Numbered from the stretch's first letter, positions 34,169 to 46,000 are shown. The stretch: 64,000 bases of DNA from Alisma plantago-aquatica (GCA_963693085.1 OY856414.1:265740501-265804500); one strand, 5' to 3'. Made by a program: numbers and translations. Notes: generated by a model from the letters alone, not told the origin.

Positions 34169-34439
34169 TCTGTATGGTGCCTTCGGGCGTTTTTGGGGGA
34201 TTTTGTAGAGTTACCCCCCACACACCTTACCCTTTTTGTAGTTTTGGGGCGGTGGACACACCCCCACACCAGCCTTGTTTGGTGTGCAGTTTGTCCCTTT
34301 TACGGGTGTACCCCTGAGGCGTCCTCATGAGCCTTCTTTAGGCCGGTGCTTCTCGCACCTCAGGGCCTCTTCTGTAAGGGTGATCTTTTGATCCTCCCTC
34401 ATCGCAATATTTACCAGTCTATATATAGACTATTCCAAT
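34169..34439 (+). promoter_or_regulatory. LINE family I 3' UTR with hairpins (copy J)
   Basis: GGTGCTTCTCGCACC at 34345-34359, a GATC-TTTT-GATC stem inside GGG/CCC at 34378-34398, and the perfect palindrome AGTCTATATATAGACT at 34416-34431, then the terminus. No poly(A). Confidence 0.68.
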
Positions 34440-34455
34440 GAAAGAGCTCTCAGTC
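34440..34455 (+). repeat. 18S target word (J / X boundary)
   Basis: GAAAGAGCTCTCAGTC, exact. It closes J and opens X, then continues as GTCAGTCAGTCGTCAGTC. Confidence 0.85.
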
Positions 34456-37400
34456 GTCAGTCAGTCGTCAGTCCCTCTCTCTAGAAGTCGGGCTCTGCCT
34501 TCTCTCTACCCTTTCTAGGGTTCCTCCGCTTGGGGGAGGGGCGCCACTCAGTTAGGGCGAGCCCTCCCTCGGGCCTCTTCTACCCCGCTTCCCTTCCCCG
34601 CTCCTCCTTCCCCACCGCTCCTCTCATGGGCGCGGTGGCTCTTGTCTCTTCGGTGGCCTCATCGTCGGCTTGCTCCCTGCCCTGCGGCGAGCTCGTGATC
34701 CGGGTGGCTTAGTGCCTGGCCTGTCCACCTCTTGGTGGATCCGGCGTGGTCTTGGAGCGCGTGGCTCCTCGACGCCGCGGTGGCCTCACCGCGCCTTTCT
34801 CTCTTGCTCTAGACGGTGGTCTATGATCCCTGCTTCACCGCGTGCGGCTGGTTTTCAAGCTTGCTTCCTCGTGCGCGGGTGCCTCCTCCCCGTGGCTCGT
34901 GCTTTCTGAACCTGCGTGGGTGGCTGCTCGTGCTGCTTCGAGCCTCTCGCCGGTGGTTTGGCCCTCGCTGCGTCGTCGGTGTTCACCTCGCATGTTCTCC
35001 CCACCTCCGCCTGCGGGTGTGGTGACCTGCGGGGCTCGCCCGGTGGTGCCGTCTCTTGATGATGCCTGGTGGTCGCCGCTTCCTCACTTGCTCTGTCGAC
35101 TGCTTCGGCACCGGATGGCCTCACCGCGCACTCTTCGGCAGTGGTTGAAGACCCTGATATGCTCCATCGCCCGTGCTCTGCCCCACCGACACTGGCGCGA
35201 TGGCCTCTCCTTGCTGCTTGCCCGTCGGGGGTCCTCGATTGATCCCTTTGGTGCTCCTCCCTCAGTGTCGTCGTCGGCGCCGCCGCGGTGACTCGGCGGT
35301 CTTCGGCCGGTCGTCTCCTCGCTGCAGGCTCAATGGGCTGCCTCGGCGGTTGCGCTAAGGTTAGGGCTTCCCGGTTGCTCGTCGGGCGAGCGTTCCTTTG
35401 CTCCCTGGACCGGGCGGTCCAGCTCTGCTGAACCGGCCCGATTCGGGCCTAACCCGTGCGACCGGTTCTGTCTGCAACCCTAACCCGCACGTGCGTTGAC
35501 CCATGCCTCGTTGGTCTTCTCTGACCCTTGCTGTTGGCCTTCCCCGCGCTTTCCGTGGACTCCTGGCCTTGGACGGTGGTCTAGGCCCTCTTCGTCAACG
35601 GCTTGGTGGCCCTGTTGGCCCTTCGTGGGGCGCGGTGGCGCTCCCTCCCGCTCCGTGGAGCTTCTCTGCCTTGCTCTGGCCCGTTCCCACGCTGCTGCGA
35701 TTGGTGGTGTGAAGCCGCTCGACAGCCACGGCGGTCCTGCTCATGGGATGAGTTTGACCTAGGCCCTGGCGGTCGGGTGTCTTGTCACGACCGGTTCCTT
35801 TGTGGCACGCTAACCTTTGTTGCAGGTTGGCGTCTTGGTGTGTTCCCGTCTCGGCCTGTCCTCATCTTCGCCTTGCGCCCCACCCCGCCGGGTCGTCCCT
35901 TGGCCCTGGTGGCGGCGCTGCAGGGTCTAGTAGCCTCCTCGCCGCGGTGGTCGTTCTTTCTGTGTGGAAGCGCGGTCCTACCCTCGGCGGGGACGTTGCT
36001 AGAACCCTGCCTCTGTGGGGGGTTTCTCTGTTGTTTGTGTGTGGTGCAGGTTCGCGTTATGTTGGACGTTGTAGCCCCTGTCTGGTTGCTGCTGATCCCT
36101 GCCCCTGCTCCGGGCGCTTCCGCCCTGCCTGCTTGACTCTGAACGGTGGTTCAAGCCCTTAGTCCTCCCGGCGAGGCCGCTGCCTCATCTGCTTGGGCGC
36201 GCGCGGCCTGCTCCTTGGCTCACCTGGACCCGGTTTGCCCGTGTGGATCCGGTTCGATGTTGCTGCGGGGCGTTGTCCTGGTTGGGATGTTCTGTCGTTT
36301 CTTGTTCTTTGTTGGTGTGGTCTTTTTGTGAACGTTATTTATGGTCACTTTGCTTTGTGCGATCCCTGCGTGGGTCTAGTGGCCCGGCCCTGTGCCGGGT
36401 CCCCGTGGTGCCCTGCGAGGCTGTCGGGCTCTTGCCCTTCTCTGACCCCTGTGTAGGTCTTCGCCCCTGTGTGGGTTCGGGCTCCGGCCTTGTTCGCCCT
36501 CCCCTCTGGGCTCTCGTCGTGGTGGGTGGGCCTTCGTGCCTCCCTTTATTTGCTGCCTGTGTGTGCCCAGCTACGTTGGTGGCTGATGCCAGGGCCTCCC
36601 CCACACGCTCGGTGTGGGGTCGAGTCGCTTCTGCCGTGTGTTTACCCCATCTTACGATTGGTGGTTGGGCCACCCCTGTTGGCGGGACACGTTCGTTGGG
36701 TGGGTGCTCGCCTTGCACCCTTTAGTTGCGGATGGCTTTACCTCGTTGGTGGCTGGCCAGGGGACCCCTTTCCTGGCGTGGGGGTGCCCGACCCGAGCCT
36801 GTGCCTTACGACCGGAGGTTCTTTCGTCTGCTGCACCTTGCCCTTGGAGGCGCGGCTTGGTTGGTTTCCACCCCTGCGTGGGTTGCAGGCTTCGGCCTTG
36901 TACTGCCCTTCCCTCTGGGGGTTTTCCTGTGGTGGGGTTGGCCTTCGTGCCTCCCCTGTGTGTTCTGCGTGGTGGTGTTGTGGTGGGGCTCTCCCTCTTT
37001 TGCGAGGGGTCGAGGGTACCTCTGTGTGGTTGGTTGTGTGGTGGGTTGGCCTTCGTGTCCTCACCTTATGGTTGTCCCCCGGTCGGGTGCGACTGGTGTT
37101 TGGTTTTACCCCCTCACGCGTGGTGAGGGGTCGCTTTGCCCTTTGCTTTTCCGGGCCTGCCTCCTTCTGAGGCCTTCGTCGTGGTGGGTAGGCTCCGTGC
37201 CTCCCCTTTGTTTGCCGTTTGGGTTTGCCCAGTCACGCTGGTGGCTGACGACAGGGTCCCCCTCCACGCTCGGCGAGGGGTGTCGTTTCCGCCCTGTGTA
37301 CCTCCCGTCTTACGACCGGTGACTGGGCCACCCTTATCGCTTTTCACGTTCGTCGGATGGGTGCCTTGTGCATCCTCTAGTCGCAGTTTTCTCCGCCCCG

Positions 37401-38512
37401 CTGGTGGCTGGTTGGAGGGCCCCACTTCCCTCCTGGGTGGGCGCCTGGTCCGAGCTCTAGCCTTACGACCGGGGGTGGTTTGCCTGTTACTCTAGGCCTG
37501 TGTTCTTTGCTGAGGTTTTGGGGGCTTTGCCCCGCGCATCGTTGACTCTACCCACCTCCCCCTTGCTCGTTTCGCCTGCTCCTAGGTACCTGGTGGCCTC
37601 TGACGCGGAGGCCTGAGTGCTTTGCGGTCCACCTACGCTTCTGCACACTGCCTGGTCGAGCTGTTAGGGTATGTCGAGCAGTTGAGCCTTCTGGCCTTGT
37701 ACCTCTTCACGGGTGGGTGGGTGGGACTGGTTGATCCGTACCTGGACATGATGCCCTCCTTGGTCAACGATGGAGTGGTCTCCTCGGAGGGGTCTCCACT
37801 CGTTCTCTGCCGTTCGTTGAGTTGCTTGTTTCCCTCTGCAGGTTTCTCAACCCGGCGGGCTCCCTCCATGGGGCAGGTTGTGGTGCTTGAAGCTTGGTCG
37901 TGGTACTGGCCTGGTGTGGCCTGGACAGGACTAGTCACCCTGTCTGGGCCGTAGATCTCCCTACCTGCACGGTCTCTCTGCTTGGGTTGTGGCACCCTGG
38001 CGGCTTGGGGTGGGAGCTTGTGGTGGTCTATGCTGGTGTGCGCCTCCGGGTGCCCTTGCCTTCGGGACAGTGCGCCCCCTCCCCCCCTTCTTGGTCCCGT
38101 GACCTTGTGGTGGTCGCCCTTGACGCGTCGGTCGAGGCTCCTTCTGCTGCTTGGGCCCCTCGGCCAAGTGGGTACAGCCTATCAGTTCCAGCTTGTCGTG
38201 GCAACAGGTGGTGAAAATAGGTTGTTCCCCTCCCCTGGTTTACTTAGATGACCCCTGCGTGGGTCCTAACTTTGTAATCTGACCCTTGCGTGGGCCTTAT
38301 GGTTCCTTGGGTTAGCTAGGGGTCTGTCCCTTTGAGGGCCCCCGATGATACATCTCGAGTGTAAGGTTTGGCTTCGTGTTTGGTGCCGCTGGGTATGGAT
38401 GGGTCACTAGCCTTGTGCTTATGGCCCATGTCATGTATTTTTGGAACCTGGGTTCTACCCGTTTGGGTGGTCTCCTCATCTATTTACCTGCCTTGCAAAA
38501 GGCAATTCCGAT
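34456..38512 (+). mobile_element. Element X: 4.06-kb non-coding element at the LINE target site
   Basis: Flanked on both sides by exact GAAAGAGCTCTCAGTC (34440-34455 and 38513-38528). It starts with AGTC repeats and CTCTCTCTAG like a LINE leader and ends CAATTCCGAT after a hairpin (38489-38504), like the LINE 3' end. Between these I recognise no LINE protein, no other transposase or RT, and no host protein. Open frames up to 233 codons look chance-made: several overlapping frames are open at once in GC-rich, visibly A-poor sequence. Segments of about 0.3-0.7 kb recur inside it (for example 36602 and 37264). Best reading: a non-autonomous element moved by the LINE machinery. Alternative: a captured transcript or an unknown autonomous element too decayed to read. 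Confidence 0.65.
36380..37500 (+). repeat. Degenerate internal repeats of element X
   Basis: Blocks such as TGGCCTTCGTGCCTCCC and CACGCTCGG...GGGCCACCC recur with changes at spacings of a few hundred bases; one pair is about 662 bp apart. They make up most of the middle of X and explain its long overlapping open frames. Confidence 0.55.
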
Positions 38513-38528
38513 GAAAGAGCTCTCAGTC
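38513..38528 (+). repeat. 18S target word (X / K' boundary)
   Basis: GAAAGAGCTCTCAGTC, exact; right flank of X and left flank of K'. Confidence 0.85.
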
Positions 38529-38831
38529 ATGGACCTATGCAGCATTTCCCTGCCTAGAAATGCCACTCTTGATGATGCGGCCATCATTATAAAGAACAAG
38601 ACTAGGGGCTGGAAAGGGTGGAAATGGCTGGCTCTTGCCGCCTGGACTTGCACAGCCTACTTCGTCTGGAAGCAGCGCAACGAGAGACGCCATAACCAGC
38701 AGATCCTTGCGGCTTCGGAGTGCCAAAAGCTGGTGGTGGCTGCTACGCTGCGGCTTGCTGAGACATGTGGTTGGAGCAACGCTACTCCGATGCACGTCAT
38801 TAGAGCCTGGAGACTCACAGTTAGCATATAG
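38529..38831 (+). pseudogene. LINE ORF2 C-terminal end (copy K')
   Basis: About 100 codons from MDLCSISLPRNATL to the natural stop at 38829-38831, no internal stop. It begins downstream of the zinc finger. By chance the target word upstream reads in frame (ATGAAAGAGCTC), which lengthens the open frame to 38376; that extension is not part of the gene. Confidence 0.82.
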
Positions 38832-39102
38832 TCTGTATAGTGCCTTCGGGCATTTTTTGGGGATTTTGTAGAGTTACCCCCACACACACCTTACCCTTTT
38901 TGTAGTTTTGGGGCGGTGGACACACCCCACACCAGCCTTGTTTGGTGTGCAGTTTGTCCCTTTTACGGGTGTACCACTGAGGCGTCCTCATGAGCCTTCC
39001 TTAGGCTGGTGCTTCTCGCACCTCAGGGCCTCTTCTGTAAGGGTGATCTTTTGATCCTCCCTCATCGCAATATTTACCAGTCTATATATAGATTATTCCG
39101 AT
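38529..39102 (+). mobile_element. LINE copy K' (family I), strongly 5' truncated
   Basis: Contains only the last ~100 codons of ORF2 and the complete 3' UTR, flanked by exact target words at 38513-38528 and 39103-39118. This is a textbook 5'-truncated LINE insertion from incomplete reverse transcription, with a 16-bp target duplication. It shows that the machinery inserted at this site by target-primed synthesis. Confidence 0.88.
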
Positions 39103-39139
39103 GAAAGAGCTCTCAGTCATCATGAAAGAGCTCTCAGTC
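39103..39139 (+). repeat. Double 18S target word (K' / K boundary)
   Basis: GAAAGAGCTCTCAGTC at 39103-39118 and again at 39124-39139, separated by ATCAT. The intact 18S antisense strand has ATCAA just before this word, so the five bases resemble the natural upstream flank. Confidence 0.85.
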
Positions 39140-40837
39140 AGTCAGTCGTCGCTTTCTCTCTCTAAGAGAGCTCCGGCTTCTCTCTAGAACAGCTCCCCCG
39201 CTCTCCCTTCTCCACAGCACTTTCCCTCTCCCCCCCTGCTACCCTCACGGCAGTAGGGCCTCTCTGGCTCTCTCTGGCGCGTGGGCTTGCTGCCCTGCGG
39301 GTGGAGTTAAGGCGGTCTGCATCTTCACCTACCTCGGAGCTGCTACCCCCTGACTCGAAGGCGCGTCGTTGTCGTCCTCACCTGGAGGTCTTCTAGGCGG
39401 CGCCTGCTTCAAGCCTCGTGGCGTGTGGTCCTGGTGGAGTTAAGGCGGTGCACTGACGTCCGCGGATCTACATTCTCCGGTTGTCCTTTCACCTGCAGGC
39501 GGAGTTAAAGCGACAACTAGTCCCCACCTACCTAGGATCGCTCTCTCTCCGCCTTGAAGTCTCTTGCAGGTCCGTTCCTTGGAGGTCTACGTATCAGCGG
39601 AGCCCCCAAAAAACAAGCGAGGAGTTTGACCAGCCCCTTCGGGGGTCTCGGTCCTCCTGGGACCCTGCGGGGGTTTCGGGTGTGCTCTTTGTCTCACCGG
39701 CGGCCTCCCTGCGGCGGCCCGAGGCGGTGCTTCCTGCGCCTGTCGTTGCGGCCTACAGCTAACGAGTGCCCCCTCCTGTGTCTCCATAAAACGGCGGAGA
39801 AGTCGACCAGCTCCTTTGAGTCTCGGTCCTTCGGTGAAACCTGTCGGAACACAGGCGGGTGTGCTCGCTCCGGCGGCGCGGGGGGGTTTCAAACGTCTCG
39901 TCCCTAGCAAGGCAGGTCTTTCCGGCGGCGTTTGGTGTCTGCTATAGCCAGGTTCCGAGCTACCTGGTGGTTCTCGTTGACACGCCTTCTTCCCGGCGAC
40001 GCGGTCCTCTGCCAGTGTGTACTCCCTCTCCTTGTCTCCACAAAACGGCGGAGAAGTCGACCAGCTCCTCGGAGTCTAGGTCCTTCAGTGAAACCTGTCG
40101 GAACAAGGTAGGGTGGGTCTGCTGGTGTGGCTTCGTGGCGGTGCTGGGTGCTTCGTGGTGGTAGCCCGGCGGTGATCGCTGGAGGAGTGCCTGTGGAGCT
40201 CTTCGTCGGCGTTGCGGCGTACGTTTCCCTTCGCAGGTGTGCTCAAGCCGGTGGTCGCGCACGGCGGCGAATGGTGGCGGTGGCCGGCGGTAGGGCTTCG
40301 GACAAACCAGTTCATACCTGTTCGTGGCGGCGATCTGCAGCGGTAGGGTTGGGGCGAGTCATCGCTCCCCATCGCGGTCGCCTCCAATCCAGACGCGAGC
40401 TCTTTTCCTTGAACCGGGTTCCGAGCTACCCGGCTGGGGACGGTCCGGACCGCTCCGAGGTGATCACGCGCCTAGAAGCTTCGCCGAGCCGGACTTGGGA
40501 GGGGCTGGACCGGGTTCGCTAAGCCGGTCTAATCTTTCCCGCTTCTTCCCGACTAGGTGGGTGCAACCGAGCCTTTTCAAAGTTGCTCCCGTGCGTTGCG
40601 CGTGACTGTCGTCCAGTAGCCTCCCCGAGTGCCTACGGGCCCACTTTCCATCTTCGGTTTAGCGTCTCGACGAAGGCTCTCCGTTGCCCTTGCCGTACCC
40701 CCTCTAGAATCTTCCTGGGCTAGTGCGGCCTGACGTCACAGCGCCTAGTGCGTTCCGACGTCAACGCACTAGTCGATCCACCTCTCCCCGGGTGCCACGT
40801 ACACCACCCACCCTGCCCCACCCTTCTGCGATCGCAC
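39140..40837 (+). promoter_or_regulatory. LINE 5' UTR (copy K)
   Basis: 1.7 kb GC-rich leader. Contains a ~75-bp block repeated at about 39780 and 40034 (see the repeat entry) and three GGAGTTAAGGCG-like segments near 39303, 39434 and 39499. Because the element lies antisense to 18S, read-through by RNA polymerase I could not give its sense RNA, so a promoter here is expected (inference). I see no clear TATA box. Confidence 0.65.
39779..40110 (+). repeat. Repeated block in the LINE leader
   Basis: Two ~75-bp blocks about 255 bp apart share ACGGCGGAGAAGTCGACC and GTGAAACCTGTCGGAACA. A weaker third version lies near 39620 (GAGTTTGACCAGCCCC). The same arrangement occurs in B, E and I. It resembles the monomer repeats of some mammalian L1 promoters in layout only. 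Confidence 0.6.
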
Positions 40838-43079
40838 ATGACCAAGACCAAGGGCAAAACGAAGCATCAGTCATTCCTCATCTCCTCCATTCGGCGCGAG
40901 GCAGCGGAGGAACGTGCCAAAGGTGGTCGAGCTGCCATGGAGACGCGCGAGCGAGCTAGAAGCAAAGGTAAAGCGTCGGCGACGAACCCTCCTTCCTTCA
41001 CCTCGACTCACCGGAGGGCGGCGTCGCGCAGCCAAGCTTCCTTGCGGGGAGGCGCCTCCTCCAGCGGGACGAAGCACGACGGGGACGGAACCCTAGCTGA
41101 GGGTGGCGGTGGTGATGGGAGTGACGGAGCCCCTCCCATGCACCTGCTGACCGTGTTGAACGAAGACCGAGCCGACCACGAAGTGTCCAAGCCAGGGCAC
41201 CTTCGCGTGCTGGCTCGATGATGAGGAGGACCTACGCCCAGGTGGCTTCCGGGGGACAGGCGTCGGTGGTGTGGCCCATGAGCGTCGATGTCGTGGCTTG
41301 GGCGGACCTCTCTTCCCGACAATCCCCCAACGCCTCCATTCCCGACGATAAGGTCCTCCAGTTCGTCGCGCCCATCATGGACCCGGACAGGGGACCTATC
41401 GCCGATATACCAGCTGCTGTCATGGAGTCATACGCGAAAGCTCAAGACAACACTGTGCTTTTCTACATCATCGACGCCTCCCCTCATGAGATGGTCATTA
41501 GGGGCTGGCTGAGGCGCGTCTGGAGACCCCAGGGCACCTTTGAGCTGTCCCGGCGCGGTGGCGGTTTCTTCGAGCTGAGAAGTGAACACAAGGAGGACCG
41601 AGATTCGCTTCTACATGGCGGCCCGTGGTTCTTCGACGGCAGGCTGCTCATCTACCGGCCTTGGACCCCGACCACGACACTCACGTGCGACCTTCTCGCA
41701 ACGGTGTCGTGCTGGGTCTCGTTCCCCTCTCTGGGCCACCTGAGATCCCTCGACATCCTTGCTAGAGTGGTGAGTTGTGTCGGAGTCCCTTCCCATGCTG
41801 GGACTTGGCTTGCTGCTGCAGATGGTGCGACGCATGCCAGGGCAATGGTCGACCTACCTGCTGATAGGGACCCCCCTTCCATGGTGTGGGTTTGGTTCCC
41901 CGGCGGTGATCCTGAGCAGGTGCCGGTGCAGTACGACTTCGTGCCCTTTCGATGCACGTCATGATGTGCCTTCGGACACGGCCTGCACCGCTGTCCCTTT
42001 GTCTCGGATCAGGTGAGAGCTGACGCTCTGCAACAACATCTTGTGGTGGCCAGCAGAAGGCACACCAACCCAGCCAGTAGTCGAAGCACAACCAAGAAGA
42101 GGAAGACAGCAGGTCTGCTGACGGACGCGTCGGAAGACGGTAAGCCTGCACCCTCCGAGGCAGCGGGGGCCCTTGCTGTTGAGGTTGTCAGAGCGGACGA
42201 CGCTGCCGCGGAACCTCCCCTAGGTGCTGGCGCACCTTCGGCCAACCCTGACCAAGGCGGGTCGCCGCGGGGGAGGAGTAGAACCAAGAGGAGTCGGCGG
42301 CAGAAGAACGGGACTGGAGGCGTCACCAACCCATCGAAGGGGACCTGTGCTGACCCGGAGGTGGTTGACACTGCTGACGGCGATGTGCCGGGGGCCTGCC
42401 CCTCACCCTCTCCTGACGACCTGGAGGGGTGTGATCCGGGTGCGGGTGCTTACCCGGTGTCGGCTGAGTCCGACCTCCCTAACCCCTCGGCGACGGCCTG
42501 CGGCGATGGCGGCCCTGATGCGACCGGTGAGGGTGACCCCCTGCTCCCCCGCCCCGAGGACCCCGTGTTTGTGGCGGAGGTGACGCGCCGAGTCCTCCTG
42601 GAGGAGAAGGCGTATCTACCACCGTCCCGGACCGTGTCGTCCTGCCGGAGAAGGATCCCGTCCTCGTTACCAGTGACGAATCACCTCCCAAGGCGCCGGT
42701 TAGGCGGAGCAGGCACGCCCGTACCAGGTCAAGCACGGCAAGCACCAAGTTAGCGAGGAGCGCCATCAACAGAAGGTTCCTACCCCCACCGGCGAGGCGA
42801 CATAAGGTGGTCATTGCCCTCCCGGCGCCGGGCTACTCCTTCGATGAGGATGATGGTGCAGGCGAGATGGACTCGGTAGGCGCGCAGAAGGAGGACGCGG
42901 TGGAGGCGGTGCCGCCCCCGGCGCAAGATCTTTCCCCCGTCGGTGAAGAGGAAGAGGGTGATGAGGAAGGAGAAGACAAAGCTAGCGAGAATGAGCAGGA
43001 GGCGGATGCGGAGGAGGCTGCTGAGGCGCCCGCTGACGCTGAGGTGGAGCCCAGACGGAAGTCTGAGAGTCGCAAGTAA
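40838..43079 (+). pseudogene. LINE ORF1, broken (copy K)
   Basis: ATG 40838 (MTKTKGKTKH). A base lost near 41130 shifts frame. From 41218 the DUF4283-like domain reads through to RCTS, where the next codon of the zinc knuckle (Cys in other copies) is TGA at 41962-41964. The knuckle continues CAFGHGLHRC in the same frame. Another shift near 42560-42600 precedes the acidic tail (42807-43079). Length and domain order match the 755-residue ORF1 of B. Confidence 0.9.
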
Positions 43080-43097
43080 CCCCCCCCACCTGTTTCA

Positions 43098-46000
43098 ATG
43101 TCTGTTACGGCATGGAATGTGCGCGGCGCTTGTGAGCCGGCAAAAAGGAAGGCGGTGGCCCTCCTACGACAGCAAGGTACGACGATGGGCATGCTTACGG
43201 AGACCAAGCTGAGGCAGGATTCCGGTGGCGCCGAGGCTATCATGGAGCTCTTCCCAGCTGGGTGGAGGTCTGTCTCCAATATTGGTGTTGAAGGTAAAGC
43301 TAGGGTCTGCTGGGGCTGGGACCCGAGGGTTTGGTCTGTCAACGTGGTGACGACTTCGACACAGATGATCACAGCTTGGTGCTCTAACAGGGGGGGGGGG
43401 GCGTGTCCTCGTCTCTACGGTGTATGGTCATAACCAGCCGCAGAGGCGTTGTTCCTTCTGGGAGGATATGGAGGCCGCCATGCCGGCGGCGACGACCCCT
43501 TGGCTCGTGGTGGGCGACTTCAACTCTATCCGACATGACGACGAGAAAGCTGGGGTGGTGAAGTCTCGAGGAAGGCCATGAGGGAGTTTGATGGGGCGGT
43601 GAGACGGGCGGGGCTGCTAGAGCTCCAAACCTTCGGTGGCACCCTCACCTGGTCCAACAGGAGGAAGGACAGGGACAGGTTCTGCTGCCGCCTGGACCGG
43701 GCTCTGATCAATGACAGATGGCTGGCTGTCTTCCCAGCCGCCCATGCCCGCCTCGCCTTCTCCCACCTCAGCGACCACGGCTTCCTCATCATTGATACAA
43801 CCACAAAGCAGAGAGTCCGGCCTTTCAGGTACCTCAACGCCTGGGCGGATTGAAGTGGTTTCCAGGAGGTGGTCGAGGATGCCTGGAGCACGAAGATCCG
43901 GGGCAACCCCTTGTTCGTGGTGGCCAAGAAGCTGAAGATGGTGAAAGCGCGCCTAAGGACCTGGGCGGCGCGACAGGGCGATGTCCGCACAGCTAAGAAG
44001 AAGACGTCCAAAGAGTATGCGGACATACAGGCGGCACTCCAGACGTCCCCTTGCTGCCCCGACCTGGTGGATAAAGAGAAAGCGACGCGGGAGCGCCTCC
44101 AGCAGCTGGACACAGCCGAGGAGCTCTTCTACTACCAACGCACCCGCGTGAGATGGATCAGAGACGGCGAACGCAACACCGCCTTCTATCAGGAGGCGGT
44201 CAGAAGGAAAGAAGCTTGGGACGCCATTCACTACCTCGTCGACAAGGACGGTGCACAAGTCAACAGCCAAGCGGAGCTTGAGGGCGAGGCGGTGGCTTTT
44301 TTCAGCGATCTCTACAACGGGGGTAATGGTTTTGCGCGACCTATGAGACTCCAACCCTCGAAGGTCCTCACGCCGGCCCAAGGCCGAACTCTTTATATGC
44401 CCTGCATGCGAGAGGAGGTAAGGCACGCTGTGAGTCGATAGGGCTCGATAAAGCCCTGGGTCCCGACGGTTTCAACGCGAGCTTCTTCCGCAGAAGTTGG
44501 CCGACGATAGGCCACGACGTTACCGAAGCCATCTTGTGGCTTATGAGAGGGGGGGCCATGGTTAAAGAAGTGAACCATTCTTTTCTGGCGCTCATCCCGA
44601 AGGTGGATGGCGCTTCTTCTCTTCGCGACTTCAGGCCGATAGCCTGTTGTGGCGTGCTGTACAAGATTTTCGCCAAGGTGTTGGCGGAACGTCTTAAGCG
44701 CGTTGTGGGACAGCTGATCTCCCGCAACCAGGGGGCTTTCATTCCAAACAGGAGCATATCGGACTGTTCCCTCCTAGCAGTGGAATTCCTTTATGGCTTC
44801 GACTTGCAGCGCGCGGGCCCGAAGGCCTGCCTGAAGACGGATCTCTCCAAAGCTTACGATCACGTCGAGTGGGGCGCCCTGTGGGCGATGATGGAGAAGA
44901 TGGTGGGCGATGATGGAGAAGATGGGCTTTCCCCCAACCTGGATCAGTTGGATCCAACAGTGTGTGACCACGTGTTCCTTCTCGGTACTGGTCAATGGCT
45001 TGCCCACTGGGCTCTTCACCAACTCTAGGGGCCTTAGACAAGGGTGCCCCCTCTCCCCCCTCCTCTTCACCCTCATCATGGAGTACCTCACCACCCTCAT
45101 GGATGAAGACGAGCATTCAGGGTTGTTCTGCACTTACAAAGTCAAGCGCACCCCTGTCCTGTCCCACCTTACGTTCGTTGATGATGTACTTATCTTCGTC
45201 CAGACCACTAGGAAGAGCCTTAGAGGGATCAACAATATTCTGAAGAAGTTTAGCGACACAGTGGGGATTCGCTTAAACCCAACGAAATCCAAGTTGTTCC
45301 TGTCCAAGGTTGCTGCGAGTCAGGGGCACCTACTCAGCAGAATCATAAGATGCCCTCTGGACACCCTTCCCACACGCTACCTTGGGTTCCCCTTGGCAGC
45401 CAAGAACCACACTGCAGCCTTCTTCAACCCCTGCCTGGATCAGATGAAGAAGATGATCTCTAAGTGGCCGCCGGATAAAATTTCCATGGCCGGCCGCTGC
45501 CTCCTCACAAAGTCCAACCTGCAGGGCCTCGTCTACTTCTGGGCTCTCCAAGGGCACATCCCGGACAGCCCTTGTGACAGGATGGAGCTGCTCATGGCCG
45601 ACTTTGTGTGGGGGTCGAACAACCACCCCATGCGCTACGAGCGTATCGCGATACCTGCCAAGGAGGGTGGGTTGGGTCTTAAGCGTATTCGCGACATCAA
45701 CAAATGGGCATCTCTTCGACGCGTTATCCATTTCCACACCTGCCCGGACTCCCTTTGGACATAGTGGATGCGTCGGAGATATGGCTTCTCTCTCCAAGAC
45801 CCCAGCACCCTCAGACAGGGCGTTGACAACGCCTGGAAAAACATGGCACGTGCTTGGGTGACCCACGCCCACATCTTCACCCGTGCGGCCCACGGTCAGG
45901 TCACCCTCAACAACCCAAACATCCGCCTCTGGAGACTGATACAACCCCAACAAGCTCCGTGCACCATTGGCAAAACCTTATGGGCCAGTGCCCTCACGCA

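Larger units (their letters stand above)
28751..34439 (+). mobile_element. LINE copy J (family I), leader truncated
   Basis: Plus-strand LINE starting part-way through the 5' UTR (compare K at about 39990), then ORF1 with a large internal deletion, all of ORF2 and a complete 3' UTR. The 3' end is ATTCCAAT followed by the target word GAAAGAGCTCTCAGTC at 34440-34455. The 5' end lacks the target word and abuts a duplicated piece of 18S. Confidence 0.88.

Noticed and set aside
34842..37955. Open frames of up to 233 codons in element X as protein genes
   Set aside because: Several overlapping frames are open on both strands, the composition is A-poor and GC-rich, no domain is recognisable, and the frames cover internal repeats.
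34456..38512. X as simply a long LINE leader
   Set aside because: It has the target word on both sides and a LINE-like 3' terminus of its own, and it shows no alignment by eye with the leader of K beyond the first few tens of bases.
38376..38528. N-terminal extension of the K' reading frame
   Set aside because: It runs through the end of X and the 18S target word, which happens to read in frame; it is not LINE coding sequence.
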